Source: Trebouxia sp. TZW2008 (lineage: Eukaryota > Chlorophyta > Trebouxiophyceae > Trebouxiales > Trebouxiaceae). Taken from it: a stretch of DNA of 64,000 nt. The translations under genes were made by a program, and so were the position numbers. The stretch spans positions 201,986 to 265,985 of the forward strand of contig BDIU01000204.1 in the NCBI GenBank assembly GCA_002118135.1, written 5' to 3'. The notes below the pieces were generated by a model. That model worked only from the letters and a program-made list of their open reading frames with translations, had not been told where the DNA came from and ran no database searches. This document shows positions 35,178 through 47,247 of the stretch, piece by piece (the stretch's first letter is position 1; every line of letters starts with the position of its first letter).

Positions 35178-36842
35178 TCATCTGAGAGGCTTCAAGCCCA
35201 ATCTTGCTCTTTCCTTGTTTTGCTCAATGATTTCTGGGTCAGACTGATCTGCAACTCTGCTCTTCACGCCATCCCTGGCGCTTTTGCTAACTCTCTCACG
35301 ACTGGTGCTGCGTCTACGTTTTCTGTCAGAATGGTCTCTGTCATGCCCTGACCTTCTGTCACGATCCCTATCACGGTGCCTGTCTCTAGGTCTTTCGTCA
35401 CCAAATGCCCTGCAGGCACCAAAATTTGATGATGAATACATGCATGACACGCAACCAACCACAGCTCCACACATGCTGCTGATTGATCCATGCTGAATTG
35501 TGCTAGGGTTGCCTCTCATGTGATCCGCAAACAAATACAAGAACACACGCCCAAACAATGCATGCGCAACAGTATGCAGCAGGGGACAAAAACCAATGTC
35601 AAGGTTGTGGGACATAACAAAGGCACTCCGAATTGAGCTAGGTGATGCAAGCAAGATGGACCTGCTGACGTCTCATGTCATTGGGGGCTGAGCACATACC
35701 TGTCTCGCTCTCTGCTGCGACTTCTTCTTTTATGCCGACTCCTGTGGCGATCATCATCTTTGAGCCTCAACCTGCCTTCTTGCTGCTCCTTATCAACATC
35801 TGCCAAAAGATCTTTAGCTTGCTTGTTAATCTCATCTGTTTCAGCTTTGAGCTTGGCCTCATCAAAATCATCTGCCATGGGACTGATCCATTGCTCAAGC
35901 TGATTTAGCCGCTCCAATGTGACCCTGCAAGGCACCAAGACCCATTTAAGCAAAACTTGCAAGGGCTGTCCTTGGACTTCCCCATGCAAATGATGGAGGC
36001 GCAGTAAATCTGCGCTGCGCTCTGAAGAACAGCATGGACTGCAGGTACGCTTGCTTACACCCCTTCAAAGCAGGCATACACTTGTGAAATGTGCACAAAT
36101 AAACATGCATGCCTGACCTGTGTGGCAGCCTTGGAAGTGCTATATCAAAAAGGTAATCTTGATGTAGCATCTGCTCTATCACTTGATCCATGTGACTGAG
36201 ACTGTAGGAGCCATCTTGACTAAGCATGCGTAGCTTTCTGAAGTCATTGTACAAGGGTTCTAGGTAATTGTACACCTCTACAGGTCTGCCCACAAGCCTC
36301 ATGTAGAAAGCACCTGAATCAGCATGACGCGCTCAACACGTGCATGCAGTAAGCCATACATTGACGATGCAAAGGGGCACTGCATGTCAGACATATGAGC
36401 TGCACAAAGTTGTGCTAGTTGCTGTGTGATGCCTGGCAGTGTGCATTTGAGCATACCAAGAACTCTGACATATTTGTAGTCATCATTCTTGATGAACTCA
36501 ATGATGATTTCCTTGTCTGGCTGCAGCTGTAGAAGCTTCAGAAGAAGGCACACAAACTTTGTAGGCTTGCGGGCACCACCAAAAGTGCCTCCCAGGGAGT
36601 TTATGGCAACAGCCTTGTCAACAACAGCTTCTGCTGTTAGTGCAAAGCAGTGCTCCTTCCAGTAAGTTGAGTCATAGATTTTCATCCTCAATATCTTCTC
36701 AATCATGTTCTGCAGCAGTCTCACAACCACAGTCAGTGCTGTATATCAGAAAAGGCGCAATGTTCAAGCTATTGTAGCCCAGACGCACTTGAGGGTTGGT
36801 GCCATGTATTGTCCGCGCATCTGGATCCGTTCGATTCGCCAT
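35178..36842 (-). CDS. PRPF38A: Pre-mRNA-splicing factor PRP38
   Basis: PRP38 is a U4/U6.U5 tri-snRNP/B-complex protein needed for spliceosome activation. Five exons join in phase: 36789-36842, 36457-36709, 36118-36313, 35700-35924 and 35178-35409 (960 nt, 319 residues). It starts MANRTDPDARTIHGTNPQ, continues NMIEKILRMKIYDSTYWKE, GTFGGARKPTKFVCLLLKLL, DKEIIIEFIKNDDYKYVRVL and VEVYNYLEPLYNDFRKLRML, the full PRP38 domain. The C-terminal third is an Arg/Ser/Asp-rich tail (RHRSRHKRRSRSRERDR, then ERPRDRHRDRDRDRR) as in animal PRPF38A. The first exon has only 18 codons. The gene is divergent from the CLD1-like gene. Confidence 0.93.
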
Positions 36843-37003
36843 GCTTCACACCAGCGACAAAACAAACGAGAGCTGAAGAAGTAGTCTGCAGCGACACCGC
36901 CAATAACGTAGTCCAACGCGGTCAGGCAACGTTTATAGCTTTCGGAGATCAGTCAAAACGGAAGTGGTGAGATGCTCCAAAGCGATTTGGGCGTACGTTC
37001 TGC

Positions 37004-39562
37004 ATGAATTCAGGGAGCCATGCAACGATTATGGCAGTTGACGGGACAGTCAAGACCTGCATTCAAGCACAACATGCTGCCAAAGCCATGCTCAAAATCG
37101 CTGCTGCTAGCAATCGCCCTTCCGAAAGGGCCATCGTCTGCAAAAGCCCCGAGCTGAAACCAAAGCTTTGCTACACATCTGCGACACATCTGGCTTTAGC
37201 GATGTCTCTGTTGCACGCCCACAGCAGCCTTCGACACACGCCATTCGCGGCGCATCGATCTAACACTTGTTGGTCGAACAGACCCAAACCTGCTCGCGCC
37301 TGTTTTGAGCACTATCGGCGACGGTCTTGGACAAACAGGCTTCCACAGCAGCGCAAGCGCTCGCAGCGCCGTGCTCAACGATTAATTTTGCTGAGCCAAC
37401 AGGTGAAAGATGCGTCAGATCCGGTAGTGGCCAACAGTAGCAGCAAGACCACCACAAGCAAGTCTCGTCGATCTTTGGTCGATCACGTTACCCACTGGCC
37501 CCACAGCCTGCGGTAACCCGATGTTTTCTTGCAGCCACCTGGAAATGGCGAGGGTACAATATCAGGGTACAGCAGTGCGGAGAGAAAGGTCCTCCTCTCG
37601 TTTGCGTCCACGGATTTGGAGGAAACTGGTAAGCAAGTGCCACACCAGCACTCTCCGCAGGTATGCAACATCTGTACATGGCCTGCCCATGCAGTGCTCA
37701 CTGGCGCAAGAATCTACCAGTGCTTGGTGCTGAGGCCAGAGTGCATGCCATTGACTTGCTTGGCTATGGGTACAGCGACAAGCCAAACCCGCGGTACGCG
37801 TATCTAAGCTTGAACACAAGTGCTGTTGTCCATGCATTGCCAAACTCGTTCTTTAATGCTCAGGCAGTATGAAGTGAACGAGTTGTACAATTTTGAGACA
37901 TGGGGAGAGCAGCTGTCTTCCTTCATAGAGGAGGTTGTGGGCGAGCCAGCATTTTTAATTTGCAACTCTGTTGGAGGTGACTGACAGAAGTTTTTTGTAT
38001 ACTCAGCAGCAGCATTTGGATCCACACGTTTTGCAGGGTTGCATGTTCAAATTGTGTCACGATGTGTGTTGTGGTTTGACAGGCATTGCTGGCTTACAAG
38101 CTGCAGTACAAACGCCACAGCATGTCCTGGGAGTACAACTACAGAATGTCTCCCTTAGGATGCTGCACAAGCGGCGGCAGAGTGCTATTCAGCGGCCATT
38201 TGTCAAAGTACTGCAGACAACGCTGCGCACAACCCCACTTGGCAAGCTGTTTTTCAGTCAGATTGCAACCAAAAAGGTGTGGCCACCAGGACTGATGCAG
38301 CTAGCACATTCACACTCTGCGCGCACTTGCTGGGCCACATCAAATTACCGTCACTCATGCTATTAATATCTGGTTGCAGGGTGTAAAGAATGTGCTGTCT
38401 CAAGCATATGCAGATGCAACACAAGTGACAGATGAGCTCGTTGACTGTATTCTGCAGCCAGGTTTGCAGGTAAGCATGTTTCAGGCTTCTGACCTTTCAC
38501 GTATGCTCACTTCTTGCCTAACAGCCTGAAACTGAGTTGTGTTCAGTGTCTGTGAGATGGCTTGCCTCAGCTGTATCACCAGGAGTGCAGCTTAGCTTGT
38601 CTTGTACTAATCAGCGAGTGCTGCAGGAAGGTGCAGTTGATGTGTTTCTGGACTTCATCAGCTATTCAGGAGGTCCACTAGCTGAGGACTTGCTTGAGGT
38701 CATTGAGCGGCCAGTCAGCATCCTTTGGGGTGAGCTTAGTCTCAGGGCATCATGTTGCCCAAATTCCGATGGTCACTTGGGCATGGAAGCATTTGTGAAA
38801 TGACTTGCCCCTAAGGCATCATGTTGCTCGATGGTAGTTTGGGCATGAGAGCATGTGTGACACAATTTGTATGAAGCTGCACAATCACGTGATTTGACAC
38901 CTGCCTCACGGATTGCTGATTGTCCAAAGTCCTGTGGTGTGGCAAGTGTGGCAATGACACCTGAGTAGGCAACTTGACCATGCAATTGCATTGCATGGCA
39001 AATGTCTCCAGCAATTGTGTTTAGCAATGGGATGGCTCCTTAGCTGTTGACAATCTTCGGAAGATGCATGTTGTCATGTCAGCCTTTTTTTGATATTTGC
39101 AGGTCAGTGGGGCATGAGAGAATAGGTGACACAACTCACACTCAATCTGATGCATATGCTGCATGATCTCTGCTCAGAATTTAGATGGTATATCGCTGTA
39201 TATGTTGACATTGTTTTGTGCATGTAGGTGCAGAGGACCCTTGGGAGAAAGTAGAATGGGGACGCAAGCTGCAAGACTATCCATGCGTTGAAGAGTTTGT
39301 AACATTCCCTGGTGAGTCTTTCAGACAGGCCACAACCGAGGAATGCACAACAAGATGTGTGTGTCTGGACAGTTTGTAGCAAGAGCTGACATTCTTTTGT
39401 GCACATGCTGCCTTTGCTATTGCATGACTGAGCCAAAGGTGTTGACTAAATCTTGTTCATGCAGGTGTTGGCCATTGTCCTATGGATGAAGCCCCTGACC
39501 TCATCAATCCTGCCATCATGAAATTTGTCAAGCGACATGCATCAGCGCAGCAGCAATCGTAG
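37004..39562 (+). CDS. Chlorophyll dephytylase-like alpha/beta hydrolase (CLD1/At5g38520 type), plastid
   Basis: CLD1 removes phytol from chlorophyll during photosystem II turnover. Exons 37535-37628, 37695-37793, 37864-37976, 38083-38276, 38380-38469, 38627-38729, 39228-39311 and 39465-39562 join in phase. The mature part has TWKWRGYNIRVQQ, the oxyanion loop VHGFGGN, HAIDLLGYGYSDKPNPR, the nucleophile motif ICNSVGG, acid-containing GAEDPWEKVEWGRKL and catalytic GVGHCPMDEAP. The central VTDELVDCILQPGL and FLDFISYSGGPLAEDLLEVI match plant CLD1 nearly word for word. The ATG at 37004 opens a Ser/Arg-rich transit-like exon, but I found no donor that keeps phase cleanly into 37535, so the N-terminus is unresolved. 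The stop is at 39560-39562. Confidence 0.88.
38740..38870 (+). repeat. Short direct repeat in a CLD1 intron
   Basis: Two copies of a segment with GGCATCATGTTGC followed by a GGTNNNTTGGGCATG core lie about 65 bp apart, downstream of the exon ending at 38729. A third weak match lies near 39105 (GGGGCATGAGAGAA). No coding meaning. Confidence 0.6.
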
Positions 39563-40497
39563 CACATCACGTGCCTGCAGTTTCTGTAATTTGCTATCGA
39601 CAGCATGTGTAGTGAGCATCAGCACTCAGTCTATTGTTGTACCGCACACCTGCCTGTTGCATGCTTTGAGCTACAGTTGTCTGCTTCGTCTGTGCAAGGT
39701 CTTGTGATGATTGGGTTGCACTGTGTGCGGTGGTTTGCACACTTTACAAGCTCACTCAGATTCTGTACCTTTTTGGCAGGCTATTTTGATAATAGGATGC
39801 AGAACAAAGTAGATATGTTGCCTGCAATTGCGACTAGACAGCAGCAGAACAGCATGATCCTCTGTGCTGTTTGTTATGCTGGATTTGGCTGTTGACAAAT
39901 GGTTAACTTCAGCTTGTCAAAGCACTGCTCTGTGTGCCCAACACACAGCGCTTGATCAACAGCAAACTGATGCATTGGGCCTGTAGCCTGTGCTTTCAGC
40001 TTTTGCTGTCACATGAAGAGAATATACGGTGTAGTGTGACCTTAAGGCTTGATGACGGTCAGCAAAGTATTTGGATGTGCATCGTTGTGCCTAGGTGAAT
40101 AGAGGGCATGACAACGTGTCATTGACAGCTCCACTGACCAGCACTTCAAGCATTGTGAGCACACAAACGCCCTCAGTTTCAGCTTTCGTTTAGGGGGTCA
40201 CCCACCACGGGTCGAGGGTGGGTCCGCTCTCGATAGAACAAATACATCTAGTCAAATGTTAAGCAGTCCGACGCAGTCTTGGAATGCTGCCGCGCGAAAG
40301 CCGCTGACGCAGGCCGTGGTATCGAACTGTACCAGACGATACATTGCTCGTCATTGATTCAGGCATTGAACGAGACCTCCCGTGCCGACTTGCTGAAGTG
40401 TTGAAGGGTTTATCGACCTTCAACCAGGGCATGCTTGGTGACCAAGGATAACAGCTTCGTACATTGACTGTCACTGTTGATAACATCACACCGCTGG
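39563..40497. other. Intergenic region, CLD1-like gene / unrecognised gene
   Basis: 935 bp. The first 30 bp contain TGTAAT, a possible green-algal polyadenylation signal. Near 40196-40232 is a GC-rich segment in which CCCACC can pair with GGTGGG around a short loop. No coding exon was supported. Confidence 0.4.
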
Positions 40498-42633
40498 ATG
40501 AGCTTCAGTGCAGATACGACTCCTGTCGAAGATAGCGACACAGCTTCACTATACACTGCCAGTGAAGAATCTGGAGAGGATCTCGGGGCGGCACTGTCGA
40601 AGGTTTTCGGCTTTCGATGTCAGCCAGAATTCGTTGTCAAAGCTAAGAAGAGGTCTGCACGCCCGAAGCTCTAAGATCAGCTGGGCAGCGCACATAGCGC
40701 AACAGGGAAAGTGCTTGCCTTTGTGATTTCCTGACATAGGTCCACCTTTCGTTGCACATGCAGTTTTTCACGCTCACAGATATCTGGATGGGAGCTGCCA
40801 GCTGTGACTACTAGTCTCAGCTATACACTAGGCCGACAGTCAAATTATTGCACAGCTGTGGTGAGCCCCCAGGCCCTCCTAAGAAAAATACGCTGCAATC
40901 TGATGTCACTTGATCAGCTTCTGTACTACACGTAATCAACAGTGTGAGGAAACAACAGGTCAAACCCACACATGCTCACAACAAATGGGTCAGAAAAGTC
41001 AAAATTTGTCCTGAGAGTAAGGAAGTCAAAGTTGTGAGCCAGGCGTGGAAATTATTTGGTGGAGCTGTAAAGCTGCAAGGCACTCTCGGCTGGGTTGCAG
41101 GCAACAAATACCCAACATTAAGTTATAGGTGAGCAAAATCAAGAGTCTGCAGCTCTGATCACACTCAAGACAGGCTTCTGACATCAGCAAGTGTCAACAT
41201 GCGTCTGCAGGGTAGGATCAGACTTTGATCATGGACCTATCAAACAGAAGCCGAAAGTGAGTATGCTGACCCAAGTCTCATTTATTGAGTCATGCTGAAT
41301 CTCCTGCACATGCCCATTTGGCTCCACGCACATGTCATATCATCTGAGCAGTGTTAGTTGGTTCAACACAGCTTCTGAAAGACTTGTATGGAGGCAGCAA
41401 ATTTTGCCTGTATGCACCTAGTTGCTGGTTTTGAAGCCTGCCTAGCAAATGTTTGGTAGGAAAGGTGGACGGCAAGAGGGAATGAATCAATGAATCTGAA
41501 CATGTCATGTGCATTGCAGATTCCAGCGCCTCCCTCGCAGCTTGCGGTACGACCGCATTTGAACTTCAAATACGTTGTACCACAAATGTCCGGGTATGCC
41601 AATGTCAAAACAGTCTCGCATGATTTGTGCAGCGTTGTCATGCTGATTGCATCTGCAACATGCATGCAATCAGCCTTGCTGGTCGGCTAAAGCATGTCAA
41701 ATTGCTCACTCCCTGTTGAAGCTTGCAAATGGGCTGTTGCATCTTGCAATTGCGATGCCAGCCACCATGGCATTACTGCTGACACTCTTTTCATTCTGAC
41801 GGCACAAGACATATCTAGACAGCTGCGTCCTGCCTGCGCAGACATGTAGCAGGTGGCGGAGTTGACAACTCTGTCACAATGCCATACGTACATCTTGGGA
41901 TTCCAAGGGTGGAGCTACTTATAGAACCCGGGAAGCCCGCAAATTGGAAGGCAATGGGGCCTACCCAGTAAGATCTGGTACCTCTCACACAATGAAAGAG
42001 TTTGCAAGGGGAAAAAACTGAGGCTTGCCAAAAGTTTGGATTACATTTCATGCAGATCGCATATTTGTCTTGTATCATGACAATGCAGCTTTGTTTCTGT
42101 GCATGTGGGCTAATGGTGGCCTTCAGCAGGTTTGTCTTGCGGCTAATCAGGCAACTGCAATCATTTGCCCTAATTCTGCTTAGTGTTGCGACCTCTCACA
42201 GTGTGCGAACTTATTCAACAGGGGTACGGTAGTCGCCTCTCTGGCAGGCTGGGGTCTCTACCGTTTTTGACCCTTATCGCCTTTGAGGGCTTGCAGCCTC
42301 AGGCAATCTGCGAGCCTGCATACCTGAGGTTGCAAGTGTAGCTTGCTTAGTGTTGCTGTTGAGGTTGCAAACATGCCTACCGACCAGCTGCATTGATGCC
42401 ACTGTTGCTTGATTTGCATTTCATGCAGCAGCAGTCAAGGTAGCAGTCCAAAGCTATCCGTGCAGAAGAGGCTGCATACATGCAGGTGGTTCGGCAGCAG
42501 CCAGGGGCAGGCTAAAAAGAAGTTGCAGTGGGAACAAAGTCTAGAGCATGACAGTCGAAAGGACTTGTTTGTACAGTCACTCACCCCAGAAGACCGTGAG
42601 GCTTATTACAAAGCTCATATTTATGACAGATGA
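40498..42633 (+). CDS. Unrecognised conserved-looking multi-exon protein
   Basis: Exons 40498-40652, 40943-41128, 41211-41256, 41520-41593, 41842-41967 and 42130-42232 join in phase (690 nt, 229 residues, stop at 42232). The product starts MSFSADTTPVEDSDTASLYT, has a basic stretch, then SQAWKLFGGAVKLQGTLGW, YPTLSYRVGSDFDHGPIKQK, HLNFKYVVPQMSG and VELLIEPGKPANWKAMGPT: alternating polar and aromatic strands that could form a beta-barrel or beta-sheet domain. A further good exon (from a CAG acceptor at 42475 to a stop at 42633, ending LFVQSLTPEDREAYYKAHIY) is also in phase with the exon ending 41967, so the gene may have two alternative last exons or end at 42633. I do not recognise the family; an envelope barrel protein is only a guess. 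Confidence 0.55.
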
Positions 42634-43183
42634 TCCCTCAGGTATATCTTCAGCTGTGGCAGTTTGAGGAATAAGCACCTTGGCATCTAGATAGCAATGC
42701 TTTTCATTCTGTATGTGCACTGTTCATCGGCTGTTTGTAGTGAATCAGTGCACTCAGTGCTGTTGCATACTTTATGAGGTCATTGACAATCTGTGCTCTG
42801 CGTGTGCACCTTGTGCTCGCCATCAGGCTGCACCAGGTATGGGCACTCACATTGTGGTGTTATGCAGGTGTGAGCTGTATACACAGTTGCTGGCGCATAG
42901 CAATGACAGCGGTGTCACTGGGACAGGCAGCTGGTCTGTTTGCTGTGCTGTCTCTCCCCATTCTCTCAAGCTTCCGAAGCTTAGAAGTTCTAAGCCGGTG
43001 ACCACCAGCCATTGACATATGCATGTGCGCCCGTACCAAGCGTTTACAACATTAGCCAAGCGAGCTGCTGTCATCTCTCGCGTGATATACGGACAAGTGT
43101 AAGAAACCAAGCAAGCTGTTGTCACCCATCTCCATGTGATCAATCTGTAGCACTGGACATGAAACAGGCAAGGAATGACACTG
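42634..43183. other. Convergent intergenic region before RNPS1
   Basis: 550 bp between the unrecognised plus-strand gene and the RNPS1 stop. It should contain both 3' UTRs. Several short ORFs cross it but none has family-like sequence. Confidence 0.4.
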
Positions 43184-46100
43184 TCATCTTGACCTGCTGG
43201 AGTCTGAGGAATAACTTCTGCTTGATGCACCAGAACTGCTGAAGCTGCTTCTACTGTCACTGCTGCTGCGACTGCGCCCACGTACTGGCCTCGACACTGG
43301 AGCTGGAGCAGCAGTACGACTCTGCATTCACAGAAAGCCTGTCACCTACTGTGAAAGCAAAGTAGAAGCTCTCTCCAGCAATTGCATGCTAGATTAAACA
43401 AAGAAATATTGTACCCATTCCCTAGATTATAATCAGACTGGAGGCGCACAGTTCAGGCAAGGCTTGTTATGTACAGCGTTGCTGACTCTATGCAGAGGCT
43501 GCTTTCCATAGTTGCTGTGTTTGTGCTGTCAGCCTGTCAGGCGCTATGTCCAGCCCATACCAATGGCAACTGGGCAAGTGCAATTTCAAGCATCAGAGCA
43601 TTCCAAAGCAAACAACCACTGCATATTCACAGCTGCAATTTTGCCCTGCTTTAGTCAAGCACGCAACCATCAACTGCTCCTTAAGTACAAGTTGAGGCAA
43701 CAAAAGCAATAAGATGAACAACTTGTTGATAGACATGACAATCATAGGAATGCAAGTACTAACAACAATCATTGCACATACAATAGTAAGAAAAGTAACA
43801 ACATGTAGTAACAGTAACAAAGGGGACATCATGCACCTCAACACAAGCGCTAGCTGAGCAAGGCCAAGAATGCAACCATTGAACTGACCTTGGCAGCTGG
43901 GGACCTGCTACGGCGCCTGGCGGGACTGCGGCGGGTAGGTGTTCTTCGCCGCTGCCTGTCCCTGGGAGGTGAAGGCAGGCGCCGCCTGGGAGGGCTCAAA
44001 GGTCGCCGCCTAGGGGATGTTGGCCTGTAGTCACACCAGCCCCAACTTCATGTCAGACACATGAGGCACAATGGACACCAGGCACTGGCATGATATAAGG
44101 TCTTGACTCAAACAACGACATGACCAAGGGGCCTGATCTTGGACACATCGGACAGTGTGGACGGGAGAAAGTGACATGCTAAAATGAGAAAGTGACATGC
44201 TAAAGGAGGCTGCTATGTGGCACATCCATCACAGCCTTGATGGCTGACTAAGGATGAAAGACTCAAATCCTCTCCCTGCCCATCAAGACTTCACCAAGAG
44301 GGGTAGCATACTCAATGAGCACATTCAGCTGGCCATTTTTGCCATGATCATGTCTTGACTCCATAAACACATTCTACTGAAAATCCTTGCCATGATCATG
44401 TCTCAATCCGATGAGGACATTGACTGGCCATCCTTGCCATGCCATTTCTTGGGACAGGCTCAGTGAAACAAACATCAGATGACATACATTAGCACAAAGC
44501 TAGATGTATGTAGGATCCTTCACTTGGCCACATGCTACATGTTGCTACTGCCATGCTGCACTAGTAGGATAACAGAAGATTGTACCTCTTTGGGGAAGAG
44601 TCTGCCCCTGAAAGCAGGTCTCGTGCAGGCAGCTGCTCAAAAAGCATGACAACTGCTTAAAAAGCATGACAACTGCTTTTACAAACGCTCTTGCAAACGC
44701 TTTTACAAATGTTTTGCACAAAAGAGATATGGGTGCCTATGCACAACAGAGATACGAAGGCTGGCAGCACTGTGTAGGGTGCTAGTTAACAGGTGCGGTT
44801 ATGTATAAATTCACCCACCTCCTGCTGCGTGGAGGCGACAGCCGGCGTGAGTCCCTGCGATAGTCCCTGGGGTCTCTACCCACTGGTGATGATCTTCTTC
44901 TTGGTGGGGTTAGAGGCCTGCAATATACATGAAAATGATGATAACACATGGCATATTCTAGCACATATACTAGGTGTGTACTAGATGTTTGAAGTCTTGT
45001 CTGCATTATATGACACATGCATATTGACATCCATGCAGACCCAATGACCGAGTCACAACACAGCTTTTGCAGGCTCGCTTACGGTGCAACATAGAGAGAT
45101 TTTGGACACTTAATTATTATCCACTTCTGCCCTGCTTTTGCCAGACAGCCAGATATGGACAAGATGTGAACTCACCTGCGCCTTCTGTCATCATACTCTC
45201 TGGGAGCGTCTCTGCTGTCTCTGGCCCTGTAGCCTCGGTCTCGTGAGTCCTTCAGATCTGAGTCCCGCCGAGGCACTGGAGAAAGGGCTCTGGAGGAGGG
45301 CTTTTGACGAGGAGGGGATTTTGGCTTGCGAGGCACCAAGACAAACGCCACACTGCAGACAAGGATCAGCCGTTTGATGCAAGCGAGCCTAGCGAAACAG
45401 AGCTTCAGACACTTACACACCTGGCACTCAGAAGCTGTGTCAGAACATACGTTGCATTGGCGTGTGTTGCATGTCAAAGCCCACATTACCTTGCACCAAA
45501 ACAAAGGACAGCAGCGGTCCAATTAGTGCTTCAACAGGTCATTTGCGCATCAAACGCATACACATGAATTAATTTCCGTGAAGACCCATCAGCAAGTCTG
45601 GGCTTAAACCACCAGCTGCATGTCTACAGCGTGAAAGGTCGCAGCCAACTTTGCAACCCAGTTGCATTGCATGAGCTTGTTGGTAGCATATGATCTGCAT
45701 GCAGTGGCAACACAAGACTTGGGCCATGCACACCTAGCACAAATGCTGAAATGTGTTATTGTTGTGATCATTATTGACATTGTTGTTATTATAACAGGCA
45801 TCGTTATTGTTACTATTATCATTCCTACTTGCATGGTCACTATCATCACTACTGTTAGTATCACTATTACCATGATTATTCCATGCAGTGCTTGCAGACT
45901 TGCCTCAGTTGGTTGCCATCAAGCTGTCCTCCATCCATCAGTCTCTGTGCCTCTTCTGCCTCAGAGCGCTTGCTGAATTCGACATACGCAAACCCCCTGG
46001 GTAGGTTGACTGCTTTGTCCATTGCCAGCTCAACGTGTTTGACAGAGCCAAATGTAGAGAAGATTTCCTGGATGTGCTCTGCCTGGACATTGCGAGTAAG

Positions 46101-46879
46101 ATGGCCAACATGTAATCGGCTTGTCTCTGCTTCTGGTGCCCTGTTCTCCTGCACACACTCAGGACAGAAATATGCACGCGGTCAGGAGAGGAGTTGTGGA
46201 TGTATCATGAGTGTTGTCCACCAAGGACATGCTTCTGACATGCAAATGGCCAGATGATCTCTACATGTACTGTCTGTTGCTCTAGCAGGCTGAAGGCGGA
46301 ATGGCAACAGTTCATTCTGCGCTGTTGAAATGCTACAAATAAATTCGCCTGAAGCGTGTGCAGTGGGAGAATTGCAAAACCTCTGTTGACTTCATGTTTC
46401 AAGCAAAAACTGACAGCAGTGAGTGGTGACACTTTGGCTACTGTTGAAGCTGCTCTGGCTGCTGGTTCAGCTTTGACCACAGCTTCCTCTGCAGGTGCTG
46501 GTCTAACATCAGCCTTGACACCAAGAACAGGCTCTGCTTGGGGCTCTGCTGGGATGTCCAGCTTGCCTTCAGGTCTTGGAGGAGGAGGCAGCACATCTTC
46601 CGCTGCTGCAGCTTTCTTTGGGCTGACAGACGGAGTGGGACTTCTTGACCTGGAACTGCTTCTGCAGAATGAAACTGACAAAAGGTCAGCTGTTGCCCGA
46701 GCTTGATGCCAACTTGGTGACTTTCTACTGCAAATGGACGTCTCAAGCGCTAGGCCTCACCCAGAGGAGGAGCTGCTGCTGCTGCCTGAGCTGCCACTGC
46801 CGGAAGAACTGCTGCCTGAGCTTCCGGATGAGGAGCTAGAAGAGCTGCCAGAGGCGGGCGACTTGCTAGAAGGCGCCAT
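43184..46879 (-). CDS. RNPS1/SR45-like RNA-binding protein
   Basis: RNPS1/SR45 is an SR-like factor of the ASAP/PSAP and exon-junction complexes, acting in splicing. Seven exons join in phase: 46761-46879, 46433-46661, 45904-46148, 45176-45352, 44819-44917, 43889-44024 and 43184-43321 (1143 nt, 380 residues). The N-terminus is a nearly pure Ser/Gly run, followed by SRSRSPTPSVSPKK and an acidic/Pro segment. The single RRM reads RLHVGHLTRNVQAEHIQEIF with RNP2 LHVGHL and RNP1 RGFAYVEF. The C-terminal half is RS/RP-rich (SPRRRPLSPPRRRLPSPPRD; SYSSDSSRSR end). The RRM exon only keeps phase if its intron starts with GC (AG/GCAAGT at 45904), a rare but known donor class. Confidence 0.88.
44310..44460. 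repeat. Short tandem repeat in an RNPS1 intron
   Basis: A unit of about 60 bp with TTGCCATGATCATGTCT and an ACATTNNCTGGCCAT core occurs about three times in diverged form between 44320 and 44450. Confidence 0.65.
45745..45885. repeat. Low-complexity ATN/GTT tract in an RNPS1 intron
   Basis: About 140 bp made mostly of GTTATT, ATCATT, ACTATT-type triplets, which give Ile/Val/Thr-rich shadow ORFs on both strands. A similar tract lies in an ATAD3 intron (51275-51342). Confidence 0.7.
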
Positions 46880-47247
46880 CAGGCAGCCCAAACGAGCGAT
46901 AACTCCTTCTCAAATTTGCAGGCGCTGTGTCGCTTGGTAACGGAGTCCGGGCTGGACTGATCACAGTCGACACTTGTGGTCTTCCTCAGACTTTAAAGCG
47001 CCTCATAGGCTTGTAGCTGTCTTGAATTATCTCATGCAGTCGGAACAAAATTGTGACAAGCAGCAAGCACACGATCGGTGAAGTCAGACGGGCTTTAGCT
47101 TTGGCTGCGAGTCGCTCGCGCTTGCTTCGTCTTTGTACACACACGAACGAGAGGCCTCGAGCTTCCGCACTTGGTGCCGCAACACCAACAGTCAAATTAG
47201 CTTGACCAGCAGACAGAACTCGCGAGCAGCCAGAAGAAAAGTCTATC
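46880..47247. promoter_or_regulatory. Divergent intergenic region, RNPS1 / ATAD3
   Basis: 368 bp between opposite start codons, expected to carry both promoters and 5' UTRs. No named element was identified. Confidence 0.45.

Noticed and set aside
36820..36842. GTTCGATTCGCC resembling a tRNA B box
   Set aside because: It lies in the first coding exon of PRP38 and no cloverleaf can be drawn around it. No tRNA was found elsewhere.
40190..40240. GC-rich hairpin considered as a terminator or small RNA
   Set aside because: The stem is only about six pairs and nothing in its surroundings supports a function.
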